Shown: positions 1-6,047, numbered from the stretch's first letter. The stretch is 11,009 nucleotides of DNA from an uncultured bacterium (GCA_905215725.1 CAJMRD010000069.1:1-11009); one strand, 5' to 3'. Numbers and translations: made by a program. The notes: generated by a model not told the origin, from the letters alone.

Positions 1-943
1 GGGCCTGCCCGATGCCGGCCGCTGCAAGATCCGCATCGAGGACGGCGTGGCCGTGGTCTACGCCGCCACGTCCGACATCGGCCAGGGCTGCAACACGGTC
101 TTTTTGCAGGACGTTGCCGAGGCCTGCGGTCTGCCGCTGAGCTGCATTGCCAACGGCGAGTGCTCTACCGAGAACGCTCCCGACTCCGGCACCACGTCTG
201 GCTCGCGTCAGACGGTCGTGACCGGCGAGGCCGTGCGCGGTGCCGCCTTCCTGCTGCGCGATGCCATGCTTGACATCGAGGCCGGCAAGCCCGCACCCGA
301 TACTCCCGTGAGCGCGCATGGCGACGGCGTCAAGATCGAGTACGACGACGGTCGCGCCTATCAGCTGCGCACGCAGGAACTCGTCGCCGGCCAGGGTATG
401 CATCCCCAGGATCCCGCGGCCGCCATCAAGGCGCTCGAGGGCTGCGAGTTTGGCTACGTGTACCTGGAGCCGACCGACAAGCTGGGTGCCGACGTTCCCA
501 ACCCCAAGAGCCACATCTGCTACGGCTTTGCCACGCATGTGGTCATTTTGGATGATGACGGCCGCGTGAGCGAGGTCTATGCCGCGCACGATTCCGGCAA
601 GGTGGTCAATCCCATCTCGATTCAAGGTCAGATCGAAGGCGGCGTGCTCATGGGTATGGGCTATGCGCTTACCGAGGACTGGCCGCTCAAGGACTGCGTA
701 CCCCAGGCCAGGTACGGCACGCTCGGGCTGTTCCGTGCGCCCGAGATCCCGAATATCCACGCCATCTACGTGGAGAAGGACGAGCTGTTGCCCGTGGCAT
801 ACGGCGGCAAGGGCATCGGCGAGATCGCAACGATCCCCACGGCGCCCGCCGTACAGAACGCTTACCGCGCGTTTGACGGCAAACTGCGTCCGGATCTTCC
901 CATGGTGGATACGCCCTACAGCCGCGCCCGTCACCGCGGCTAG
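1..943 (+). CDS. Molybdopterin-binding subunit/domain of xanthine dehydrogenase family (XdhD / Se-dependent XDH type), 5' truncated
   Basis: The frame is open from base 2 to TAG at 941-943, giving about 313 residues of the C-terminal part of a molybdenum hydroxylase. The GTG at 47 is internal, because coding sequence continues upstream to the window edge. Visible family motifs are a GQG motif (about residues 27-29), the GTTSGSRQT segment (bases about 188-214) and a GGKGIGE motif whose Glu (codon 821-823) matches the catalytic Glu of xanthine oxidoreductases. These parts bind the molybdenum cofactor and carry out hydroxylation of a purine. Ending PxxxVDTPYS-like without extra domains is normal for the family. 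In Escherichia coli the similar XdhD is encoded in the same cluster as YgeX and YgeY, both of which appear at the other end of this window, so a role in anaerobic purine use is likely. Whether the substrate is xanthine, hypoxanthine or urate cannot be read from the sequence. Confidence 0.9.
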   Translation, partial: GLPDAGRCKIRIEDGVAVVYAATSDIGQGCNTVFLQDVAEACGLPLSCIANGECSTENAPDSGTTSGSRQTVVTGEAVRGAAFLLRDAMLDIEAGKPAPDTPVSAHGDGVKIEYDDGRAYQLRTQELVAGQGMHPQDPAAAIKALEGCEFGYVYLEPTDKLGADVPNPKSHICYGFATHVVILDDDGRVSEVYAAHDSGKVVNPISIQGQIEGGVLMGMGYALTEDWPLKDCVPQARYGTLGLFRAPEIPNIHAIYVEKDELLPVAYGGKGIGEIATIPTAPAVQNAYRAFDGKLRPDLPMVDTPYSRARHRG

Positions 944-1012
944 GGTAGAGCACGTACGGCCATTGCTAACGGGCCGTTCGCGCTCAGCATCAACTACATA
1001 CGCTGCGCCTTT

Positions 1013-1047
1013 GGCCCCAGCTCCATCGCGAGCCGGGGCCTTTTGTT
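1013..1047 (+). terminator. Intrinsic terminator of the xanthine dehydrogenase gene
   Basis: A 10-nt stem (1013-1022 with 1031-1040, GGCCCCAGCT against AGCCGGGGCC, one A-C mismatch) with an 8-nt loop is followed at once by TTTTGTT. It lies 70 bp after the stop codon. A second, T-less hairpin (956-961 with 972-977, ACGGCC/GGCCGT) sits between the stop codon and the terminator. Confidence 0.85.
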
Positions 1048-1067
1048 ATGCCGCGCCTGCTGCTAGT

Positions 1068-1532
1068 GGAAAGCGCATCCCATTTCTTGGCTTTGGAATG
1101 GGATGCGCTTTCCGAATCGGCCCTCAAACGGAAAGTGCATCCCGGAATCCGCGCCTGGAATGGGATGCGCTTTCCGGAACAGCCCTCAACCGGAAACTGC
1201 GTCCCAGAATTTCGATTCAGAGTGGGATGCCGTTTCCGGCTGAATCCTCAGGCGGAAAGTTCATCCCAGAATTGACGCTCAGAGTGGGACACGGTTTCCG
1301 GATAGAACCTCAGCGGAAACTGCGTCCCAGTTTGAGCGTCTATTCCGGGATGCGGTTTCCGCTGAAGGACTTAACCGGAAGGTCTGTCCCGTTCTGAGGC
1401 GGGATTCCGGGACACGCTTTCCGCTAGGCCCGCCATCCGGAAAGTGCATCCCGTTTTGAGCGTCCAGACTGGGACGCGCTTTCCATTGGCGTGGCCGTTG
1501 GGAAAACGCGGCCCAGATAGGGGATGCGTTCC
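1068..1532. repeat. Array A: 7.5 copies of a 62-bp palindromic repeat
   Basis: Fourteen-base arms alternate in orientation. Left arms (consensus GGAAAGTGCATCCC) start at 1068, 1130, 1192, 1254, 1315, 1377, 1439 and 1501, so the period is 62 bp with a single 61. Right arms (consensus GGGATGCGCTTTCC) start exactly 32 bp later in the first seven units. The eighth unit is shortened, with a right arm at 1521-1532. The 18-nt inner spacers and the 15-16-nt outer spacers are also related between units (outer spacers often contain CCTCA), so the true unit is the whole 62 bp, much diverged. Arm position 6 is the same kind of pair (G-C or C-G) in both arms of six of the first seven units, which suggests that the two arms of a unit pair or evolve together. 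No coding sense is apparent. Confidence 0.9.
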
Positions 1533-1555
1533 TGCGATGCGCGGCCTAGCAGCTC

Positions 1556-2538
1556 CTATAGCTCCACGTCGTTGAGCCATGTCGGCAGCGCGGTCTGCCG
1601 GATGCCTGCCGTCTGCAGCTTTTTGGCGAGCATTCCTGCCGAGCGGACTTCGCTCATGGTAAAGCGCAGCAGAGGATGGCCGTAGAGCGACAGGTGCGCC
1701 TCGCGCTGTCGTTCGGCAACGAGCGCCTCGGCGGTGGTGCGTCCGGCCAGCATGGTCTGGTCGGTATATTTGATGAGCCCGTCGAGCTCGCCCAGCGTAA
1801 GTTCCCGTGCCTGGCGCTCCCAGGCAAAATCTGTTCGCATGCTCTTGGCCGAATCGAAGGGGTCCGTCAATTCGTATTGAAGCCAGTCGGGCGCAAAACC
1901 GGTCGGGCGACCGATTCCCCGCCGCTCTCGGCGCGGGCGTCGGCATATCGAAGCGTTGTGAGGGCGGTGCGAATCGCGCGACCATTGCGGGCGGTCGTTC
2001 GTTGCTCGACGGCCTCCATCAACTGCTCTCGCGTAAGGCCGAGCTTTGAGATCGCCGAATCGGCAATGGGCATGCCGTCGGCAAAACCAGTTTGCAGCAG
2101 GCAATCTGTGGCCGTTTGGATAGGCGGCGTTACCGATATGCCGACTCTGCGTATTGCTCCGGCCGGCTCAATCTGGTGCCGCTGAATATGTGCGCCCGGA
2201 CGAGCCGACGGCTTTGTCGAGCTGCAGACATGCACGACATTCAGGTGTCGCCACGAGACCTCGAGCCCCAGCAGGCAAGCTGCCGAAAACGAGCAGAAGG
2301 TCCAATCGGGGTGGATGATCGCAAGGGCGCGAATAATCTCGCAATGACGCTGTGCCCGGTTGAGCTCATCCCAGCGCATTTTGCGCGCGAACAGTCCCGG
2401 CATGGGGGAGACGACCGTGCTGCCGGTGCGCCGAAGGAGCGCTTTTCGGATCGCCGTGCTCGGGGGAATCAGACAGCGTCCCTCTTGTTCGGCTTGGTTC
2501 AACAGCTGGTCGATGAGTTGGTCATTGCAATGGGTCAT
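1556..2538 (-). pseudogene. Frameshifted AbiEi-like protein with DUF559-like C-terminal domain
   Basis: The gene starts at ATG 2538 behind a strong Shine-Dalgarno (AAAAGGAGG, 2556-2548, 9 nt away). The first frame runs to a stop at 1867-1869. The second runs in another minus frame to TAG 1556-1558. The N-terminal part has the layout of AbiEi-type antitoxin/regulator proteins (LLRRTGSTVVSPMPGLFAR, then RALAIIHPDWTFCSFSAACLLGL). The C-terminal part has the blocks DFAWE, GELDGLIKY, AERQREAHLSLYGHPLLRFT, as in DUF559/Vsr-like PD-(D/E)xK folds. I recall intact proteins of about 320 residues in Collinsella with both halves in one frame, and joining the frames here gives about the same length. The break lies near 1890-1910, by a run of four A and a repeated GGTCGGGCG-like stretch. 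No AbiEii-type toxin gene lies next to it. It could be a true pseudogene or a sequencing indel. Confidence 0.72.
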
Positions 2539-2593
2539 GAGCTACCGCCTCCTTTTGGGTAGCAAAAACGTATCAGCCGGAACTTGCCGCTCA

Positions 2594-2615
2594 GCTGACC
2601 AAAAGCTGACCAAAA
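2594..2615. repeat. Tandem 11-bp direct repeat upstream of the AbiEi-like gene
   Basis: GCTGACCAAAA occurs twice head to tail (2594-2604 and 2605-2615), about 55-75 bp upstream of the minus-strand start at 2538. Its position between the likely promoter and the start would suit an operator, but no clear -35/-10 pair was found. Confidence 0.5.
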
Positions 2616-2624
2616 TCTAACCAT

Positions 2625-2645
2625 GCAGGTAGATGACCTGCTTTT
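2625..2645 (+). terminator. Weak hairpin with short T run (possible terminator)
   Basis: A perfect 6-bp stem GCAGGT/ACCTGC (2625-2630 with 2636-2641) with a 5-nt loop is followed by TTTT. No plus-strand gene ends nearby, so it may be chance. In the rest of 2539-2835 I see no gene. Confidence 0.25.
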
Positions 2646-2835
2646 GGCGACATATTTCTTGTTTGAATCGGTGGGCGGTAATCGGCGACCGTGAACGGTA
2701 GCTGGATATGAAGCCTTGGTAAGTTTCGGGACGTGTACTTTTTGAAAAAAGAGCATTCTATCTGCTGTTTTGTGTTTCTGGATCGCATATTTGAAGGTAT
2801 GTGATAAGGGCGGCGGACTGTCGCCTTGTATCTGC

Positions 2836-3004
2836 GGAAATTGTGACCCGGAATGAGCGCTCGGAATGGGATGCATTTTCCGGTAGAAGCTTCAGCGGAA
2901 AGTGCATCCCAGAATTCAGGCTCAGAACGGGACACGCTTTCCGGATGGAATGCTTGGCGGAAACTACGGCCCAGTTTTTGGCTCCAGAACGGGATATATT
3001 TTCC
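2836..3004. repeat. Array B: three copies of the 62-bp palindromic repeat
   Basis: Left arms start at 2836, 2897 and 2959 and right arms at 2868, 2929 and 2991. Left-to-right distance is again 32 bp and left-to-left distance 61-62 bp. The inner spacer at 2911-2928 begins AGAATT and ends CTCAGAAC, closely matching spacers in array A, so it is the same family. The array ends 57 bp before the large palindrome at 3061. Confidence 0.88.
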
Positions 3005-3029
3005 GGAACGGTCCACGTGCGGTGGTGTA

Positions 3030-3039
3030 CCCCCCCCCC
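3030..3039. repeat. Homopolymer run of ten C
   Basis: Ten consecutive C lie between array B and the ATPase promoter region. Such runs are prone to length change by slippage. It ends 14 bp before the candidate -35 box at 3053, so a length change would alter upstream spacing and not a reading frame. Confidence 0.8.
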
Positions 3040-3052
3040 TTGCGTGGCCCGC

Positions 3053-3082
3053 TTGTCGAATTACGTTATAGCTAGCTATATT
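3053..3082 (+). promoter_or_regulatory. Candidate promoter of the ATPase gene
   Basis: TTGTCG (3053-3058) and TATATT (3077-3082) are separated by 18 nt. The -10 box lies in the left arm of the 25-bp inverted repeat. A perfect TATAAT (3092-3097) also lies in the right arm but has no fitting -35 box. A start near 3089 would leave the right arm alone in the leader. Confidence 0.45.
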
Positions 3083-3116
3083 ATAGGAAGATATAATATA
3101 GCTAGCTATAACGTAA
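3061..3116. repeat. Perfect 25-bp inverted repeat with 6-nt loop
   Basis: Bases 3061-3085 are the exact reverse complement of 3092-3116, around the loop GGAAGA. Each arm itself contains the 14-bp palindrome TATAGCTAGCTATA (3067-3080 and 3097-3110), so two copies of a self-complementary site sit inside one larger palindrome. The element is very AT-rich in a GC-rich genome. It ends just before the Shine-Dalgarno (AAAGGAAGG, 3115-3123) of the ATPase gene at 3132. It could be a double operator, or an RNA hairpin if transcription starts upstream. Confidence 0.92.
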
Positions 3117-3131
3117 AGGAAGGATGGCCCT

Positions 3132-4523
3132 ATGTTTATCGGAAGAACAGCGGAAATGTCCGAGCTCAATCGACTGTATGGCACGGGCTCCTTTGAAATG
3201 CCTGTGATTTACGGCCGCCGTCGTGTGGGTAAAACGCGCCTTATCACAGAGTTCATCCAAGGCAAGAAGGCTATTTACTTTCAAGCTCGTCGTACCAATG
3301 CGGAGGCAAACCTGCACGGCTTTAGCCAGGCGATACTTGCAGGCTCGGTTGGTGCTGCAGGCGTGTCGTTTCGTAGTTTTGACGAAGCGTTCGATGCATT
3401 GGCCACCATGGCTCGCACGGAACGTTTGATTGCCGTGATCGACGAGTATCCCTATCTCGCCCAATCGAATCCCGAGATCAGCTCGTTGCTGCAAGACAAG
3501 ATCGACCACTTATACAAAGAGACCAGGCTAATGCTGATCCTATGTGGCTCGTCTCTTTCGTTTATGGAGGAACAGGTGTTGGGCTACGAGAGCCCACTAT
3601 ACGGTAGGCGTACGGCCCAGTTTAAGATCATGCCGCTCGATTTTACGACGACCCTCGGGTTGTGGCAGAGCATGGGTCGCGAAGACGCTGCGGTTTGCTA
3701 TGGCATGACGGGCGGCATTCCTGCATATATCGAGAAAGTCGATCCTGCCGCACCGCTCAAGGACAACATCAAACGTCTTTTTCTTACTCCTACGGGCTAT
3801 CTCTTTGAGGAGCCGAGTAGCCTGCTATTACAAGAGTGCCGCAATCCCGAGCAATATGATGCGATCGTGCAGGCAATTGCTCAGGGGTGCTCGAAGATTT
3901 CGGAGATTGCGAGCTCTACGGGAATCCCTGCGAGCAACGTAAAGAGCTATGTGGATAAGCTGGCATCGCTTGGGATTGTCGAGCGCGAGCTGCCCTTAAA
4001 CGAGACGAGCAATAAGCGAGCCGTGTATCTGCTGAGCGATCAGATGTTTAGGTTCTGGTACCGGTTTGTGCCGCAGAACATCGGGCTGATTCAAAACGAT
4101 ATGGCCGAGATGGCGTATAAGCGCATTGAGCCGCACGTATCGGATTACATGGGCACGGTCTTTGAGCTTATATGCAGGCAATACGTGTACGAACTTGCGC
4201 GGGCGGGCCAGCTCGATGTGGTTCCGGCGAGCGTCGGGCGCTGGTGGGGGACGGACAATCGCACGCATACGCAGGAAGAAATCGACTTGATTGTTGACGA
4301 TGGCGAGGGCACTGCGCTGTTTGCGGAGTGCAAATGGCGCAATGAGCCGGTGGGCGAGGATGTTCTGGAAAAGCTCGTGTACCGAAGCGAGCTCTTTAGA
4401 CGGCAGCATAAAAGCTACGTGATCTTCTCGAAGCGTGGCTTTACGCAAGGATGTCAGGATGCTGCGGCGAGCAGGGGAGATACCAAGCTGATTTCGTTTG
4501 CCGAGATGTGCGAGCGGAGATAA
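3132..4523 (+). CDS. AAA+ (archaeal-type) ATPase with wHTH and DUF234 PD-(D/E)xK-like domain
   Basis: This 463-residue protein has a P-loop GRRRVGKT (residues 28-35, K34), a Walker B strand LIAVIDEY (D104, E105), a LCGSSLSFMEE sensor-like segment and a YGRRTA arginine segment. A winged-helix region follows at about residues 240-285 (ISEIASSTGIPASNVKSYV). The C-terminal part has FRFWYRFV, then E383-I-D385 and E399-C-K401, the pattern of a PD-(D/E)xK nuclease fold as in DUF234. The family is known as prokaryotic ATPases found in many copies and scattered loci in archaea and gut bacteria. Their function is unsettled, and mobile-element or defence roles have been suggested. The start is supported by AAAGGAAGG 7-9 nt upstream. 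The gene has lower GC than the flanking metabolic genes and lies between arrays B and C, which suggests an acquired module. The nuclease-like residues look intact. Activity is inference. Confidence 0.9.
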   Translation: MFIGRTAEMSELNRLYGTGSFEMPVIYGRRRVGKTRLITEFIQGKKAIYFQARRTNAEANLHGFSQAILAGSVGAAGVSFRSFDEAFDALATMARTERLIAVIDEYPYLAQSNPEISSLLQDKIDHLYKETRLMLILCGSSLSFMEEQVLGYESPLYGRRTAQFKIMPLDFTTTLGLWQSMGREDAAVCYGMTGGIPAYIEKVDPAAPLKDNIKRLFLTPTGYLFEEPSSLLLQECRNPEQYDAIVQAIAQGCSKISEIASSTGIPASNVKSYVDKLASLGIVERELPLNETSNKRAVYLLSDQMFRFWYRFVPQNIGLIQNDMAEMAYKRIEPHVSDYMGTVFELICRQYVYELARAGQLDVVPASVGRWWGTDNRTHTQEEIDLIVDDGEGTALFAECKWRNEPVGEDVLEKLVYRSELFRRQHKSYVIFSKRGFTQGCQDAAASRGDTKLISFAEMCERR

Positions 4524-4535
4524 CCAAGCGCGCTC

Positions 4536-4659
4536 TGATTTGATGCTCGGAATGGGATGCGCTTTCCCTTTGCGGCCTTTGGCGGAAACTACGTCCCGGA
4601 TTCCCGCTTCAGGATGGGATGCCGTTTCCGATAGAGGCATGGGGCGGAAAGTGCGTCCC
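4536..4659. repeat. Array C: partial array of the 62-bp palindromic repeat
   Basis: The array begins within a unit, 12 bp after the ATPase stop. The inner spacer (4536-4553, ending GATGCTCGGAAT) is followed by a right arm at 4554-4567. A full unit comes next (left arm 4584-4597, right arm 4616-4629, 32 bp apart), and then a lone left arm at 4646-4659. Left-to-left spacing is 62 bp. The left arm expected at 4522 is missing, replaced by the end of the ATPase gene. Confidence 0.85.
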
Positions 4660-4723
4660 AGAATCCGGCGCAACGCCGCTGGAGTAGAGGGGCGAGCTCC
4701 GGACTTCGTAACCGAAAATCCAT

Positions 4724-4752
4724 TTGTTAAACCTGGCACCCGTGGGTAGAAT
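4724..4752 (+). promoter_or_regulatory. Sigma-70-type promoter of the candidate antitoxin RNA
   Basis: TTGTTA (4724-4729) and TAGAAT (4747-4752) are exactly 17 nt apart. They match the consensus at 4 of 6 and 5 of 6 positions. The predicted transcription start is near 4759. No open frame with a Shine-Dalgarno follows before the terminator at 4806-4842, which points to an RNA product. Confidence 0.6.
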
Positions 4753-4758
4753 AAGGTC

Positions 4759-4842
4759 GACGGCAGCCCAAGGGTGATAGCTGGGCAGCGCCGTTACTTC
4801 GATTAAGGGGTCAATGCCTTAGAGGCGTCGACCCCTCTTTTT
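4759..4842 (+). ncRNA. Candidate type I antitoxin RNA, about 85 nt, convergent with the small toxin gene
   Basis: This RNA would run from the promoter at 4724-4752 to the intrinsic terminator at 4806-4842. It can fold into two hairpins. The first has an outer stem 4760-4764/4790-4794 (ACGGC/GCCGT) and an inner stem 4766-4770/4782-4786 (GCCCA/TGGGC) with an 11-nt loop. The second is the terminator hairpin. It is complementary to the last eight codons of the 41-residue minus-strand ORF and to all of that mRNA's 3' region if the toxin transcript reads on to about 4755. The layout resembles convergent, 3'-overlapping type I pairs such as TxpA/RatA. The start and end of the RNA are inferred. Confidence 0.5.
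4806..4842 (+). terminator. Intrinsic terminator of the candidate antitoxin RNA
   Basis: Stem AGGGGTC (4806-4812) pairs with GACCCCT (4830-4836). An inner stem continues it (4814-4819 with 4823-4828, one mismatch below and a T-G pair) to a 3-nt loop. CTTTTT (4837-4842) follows. Read on the minus strand the hairpin lacks a T run, so termination should favour plus-strand transcription. The stop codon of the minus-strand peptide (4821-4819) lies at its tip. Confidence 0.8.
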
Positions 4843-4944
4843 CTGCTTCGTACGCTGCTTGAGTGCCTCGGTAAGTCCGATAAGCGCCGTGAGGAGCGAG
4901 ACCAAAGCGGTCAGGAGCTTCACGAAATCAGTCAGATCGGTCAT
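4819..4944 (-). CDS. Candidate type I toxin: 41-residue hydrophobic peptide with basic tail
   Basis: The ORF starts at ATG 4944 and ends with TAA at 4821-4819. The peptide opens MTDLTDFVKLLTALVSLLTA, continues LIGLTEALKQRTKQKKRGRR and ends in Leu. It has an uncharged stretch of about 17 residues (10-25) with LLTAL repeated at 7-residue spacing, then a strongly basic tail (K29 to R40). A short hydrophobic or amphipathic helix with a charged tail is the usual build of membrane-acting type I toxins (Fst, TxpA, BsrG, holin-like peptides). I do not recognise it as a named member of any of these. The Shine-Dalgarno GGAGGTGA lies 5 nt before the ATG and is the best in the area, which makes translation likely. 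The gene sits alone between the ATPase and exonuclease genes, with a convergent small RNA over its 3' end. A membrane or leader peptide of other function is the main alternative. Confidence 0.62.
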   Translation of the reverse strand: MTDLTDFVKLLTALVSLLTALIGLTEALKQRTKQKKRGRRL

Positions 4945-4979
4945 GGGCATCACCTCCCGTCGCATGGAGGGCGCTGCCC
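4945..4979 (-). promoter_or_regulatory. Leader hairpin that sequesters the toxin Shine-Dalgarno
   Basis: On the minus strand GGGCA (4979-4975) pairs with TGCCC (4949-4945), the bases just before the ATG. Inside it CCTCC (4970-4966) pairs with GGAGG (4957-4953), the Shine-Dalgarno itself. An internal loop of 4 by 3 nt separates the stems and the apical loop is 8 nt. Hiding the ribosome site in a 5' structure is typical of type I toxin mRNAs. Confidence 0.6.
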
Positions 4980-5008
4980 GGCACATGGAACTGCCGTCAA
5001 CAACTGCA

Positions 5009-5037
5009 ATTCTATCAAAGTACTGCTATAAATACGA
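5009..5037 (-). promoter_or_regulatory. Possible toxin promoter
   Basis: On the minus strand TAGAAT (5014-5009) is a good -10 box. The -35 position 17 nt upstream (5037-5032, TCGTAT) is poor. Transcription would start near 5002 and give a leader of about 58 nt that includes the sequestering hairpin. The stretch 5000-5060 is AT-rich and could also hold plus-strand promoter elements. Confidence 0.35.
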
Positions 5038-5061
5038 ATATATGTTCGATAATAACAGTGA

Positions 5062-5110
5062 CATGATTCTCTCAAAGTGTGGCTTTACGCAAGGATGCCG
5101 GAAAGCCGTG
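5062..5110 (+). pseudogene. Relic of the C-terminal end of a second DUF234-type ATPase
   Basis: GTGGCTTTACGCAAGGATG (5079-5097) is identical to 4435-4453 near the end of the intact ATPase gene, and similarity extends upstream. In one plus frame it reads MILSKCGFTQGC, against YVIFSKRGFTQGC in the ATPase. No other part of the gene is recognisable. It looks like the remnant of a deleted second copy or of an imprecise exchange at the gene's 3' end. Confidence 0.5.
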
Positions 5111-5202
5111 CTGTGCGATTTCATGTCCGCACGGGTTCCTATCCTTACGGCAATGTAGCCGCCTATGTAACGAGCGGCGGTTGACGGAGAAAGGCCCTGA
5201 CC

Positions 5203-5946
5203 GTGCCAGACAAAAAGACGCCGGATATTTCGGCCATCGATACGACGAACTTTGCGCGCCAGATCGTGCTCGACTTTGAGTTTGCGCCGGTGCCAAAGCA
5301 GCGCCAGCGCCGCGGACTACGTAACGAGATTATCGAGGTCGGCGCTGTTAAGCTCGATTACCACGGCAACGTGATGGGCGAGTTCTCGCAGTTTGTGCAG
5401 ACAGAATTTACCGAAGGCGTTGCGTTCCCCGTCCGCGAGCTCACAGGGATATCGGCTGTGGACACTGCGATGGCTGATCCGCTCTATGTGGTGATCAAAA
5501 GACTCAGCGATTGGATCGGTCGCTACTCCGCCCAGATAGTTTGCTGGAGCGGGGCGGATCATCGACAGCTTATGACCGAGTGCCAGGCAAAGCACATGGA
5601 CCTTTCCGCATTTCCTACGGACTGGGCCGACCTGCAGGCGTTTTACACTTCGATCATGGACGTGGGCAGCCACGGGTGCGTCTCTTTGAGTGACGCGGCA
5701 ACGTGGTTTGGCATCGAGTTCGACGAGTCGACGGGTCACGCCCACAGCGCCTTAGCCGATGCGCGCGTGACCGCCAAGCTGCTCAAGCAGGTGATGGATG
5801 GGGACTACCGCGTGAGCCCGCACGTCCAGGAAGTCCGCCAGCGGTGGGGGATGGGCGAGCGAGCCCAGACGCGCCTTTCCAGCAAGTGCCCCGAGCTGGG
5901 CGACCTGCTGCTGAGGCTGAAGGCGGAGGGGAGGTGGGCCTTTTGA
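5203..5946 (+). CDS. DEDDh 3'-5' exonuclease (DnaQ/RNase T/ERI-1-like)
   Basis: This 247-residue protein has all DEDDh-family residues: D24-F-E26 (Exo I, VLDFEFA), D119 in SGADHRQL (Exo II) and H181-SALA-D186 (Exo III). These bind two metal ions and remove nucleotides from a 3' end. The spacing and the stretch VKLDYHGNVMGEFSQFVQ followed by ITGI-like LTGISAVD resemble the stand-alone ERI-1/KapD-type branch rather than a polymerase epsilon subunit. Whether the substrate is DNA or RNA cannot be told. The start is GTG 5203, with GGAGAAAGG 8-16 nt upstream. The extra C-terminal 45 residues after the exonuclease fold have no motif I know. It stands alone, with no operon partner on this strand. Confidence 0.85.
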   Translation: MPDKKTPDISAIDTTNFARQIVLDFEFAPVPKQRQRRGLRNEIIEVGAVKLDYHGNVMGEFSQFVQTEFTEGVAFPVRELTGISAVDTAMADPLYVVIKRLSDWIGRYSAQIVCWSGADHRQLMTECQAKHMDLSAFPTDWADLQAFYTSIMDVGSHGCVSLSDAATWFGIEFDESTGHAHSALADARVTAKLLKQVMDGDYRVSPHVQEVRQRWGMGERAQTRLSSKCPELGDLLLRLKAEGRWAF

Positions 5947-6047
5947 GAACGCCATTCGGTTTGGCATGGCAGGGCTGTAAGCGCGGCTTCGCACTGCTGT
6001 TTGAATCGAAGCGTCAACCAGTATGACGAGCTGTCTGGTCTGTCTGC

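Noticed and set aside
579..1397. Long plus-strand open frame through the end of the xanthine dehydrogenase gene and array A
   Set aside because: It is out of frame with the clear enzyme gene, Arg/Pro/Ser-rich as expected from a shadow frame, and crosses a terminator and the repeat array.
1068..1532. Regular repeats and spacers resembling a CRISPR array
   Set aside because: Arms are only 14 bp, alternate in orientation and are diverged. Spacers are related to each other, and no cas gene is present.
4498..4749. Plus-strand open frame downstream of the ATPase
   Set aside because: It starts inside the ATPase gene and consists mostly of array C. No ribosome site or recognisable protein was found.
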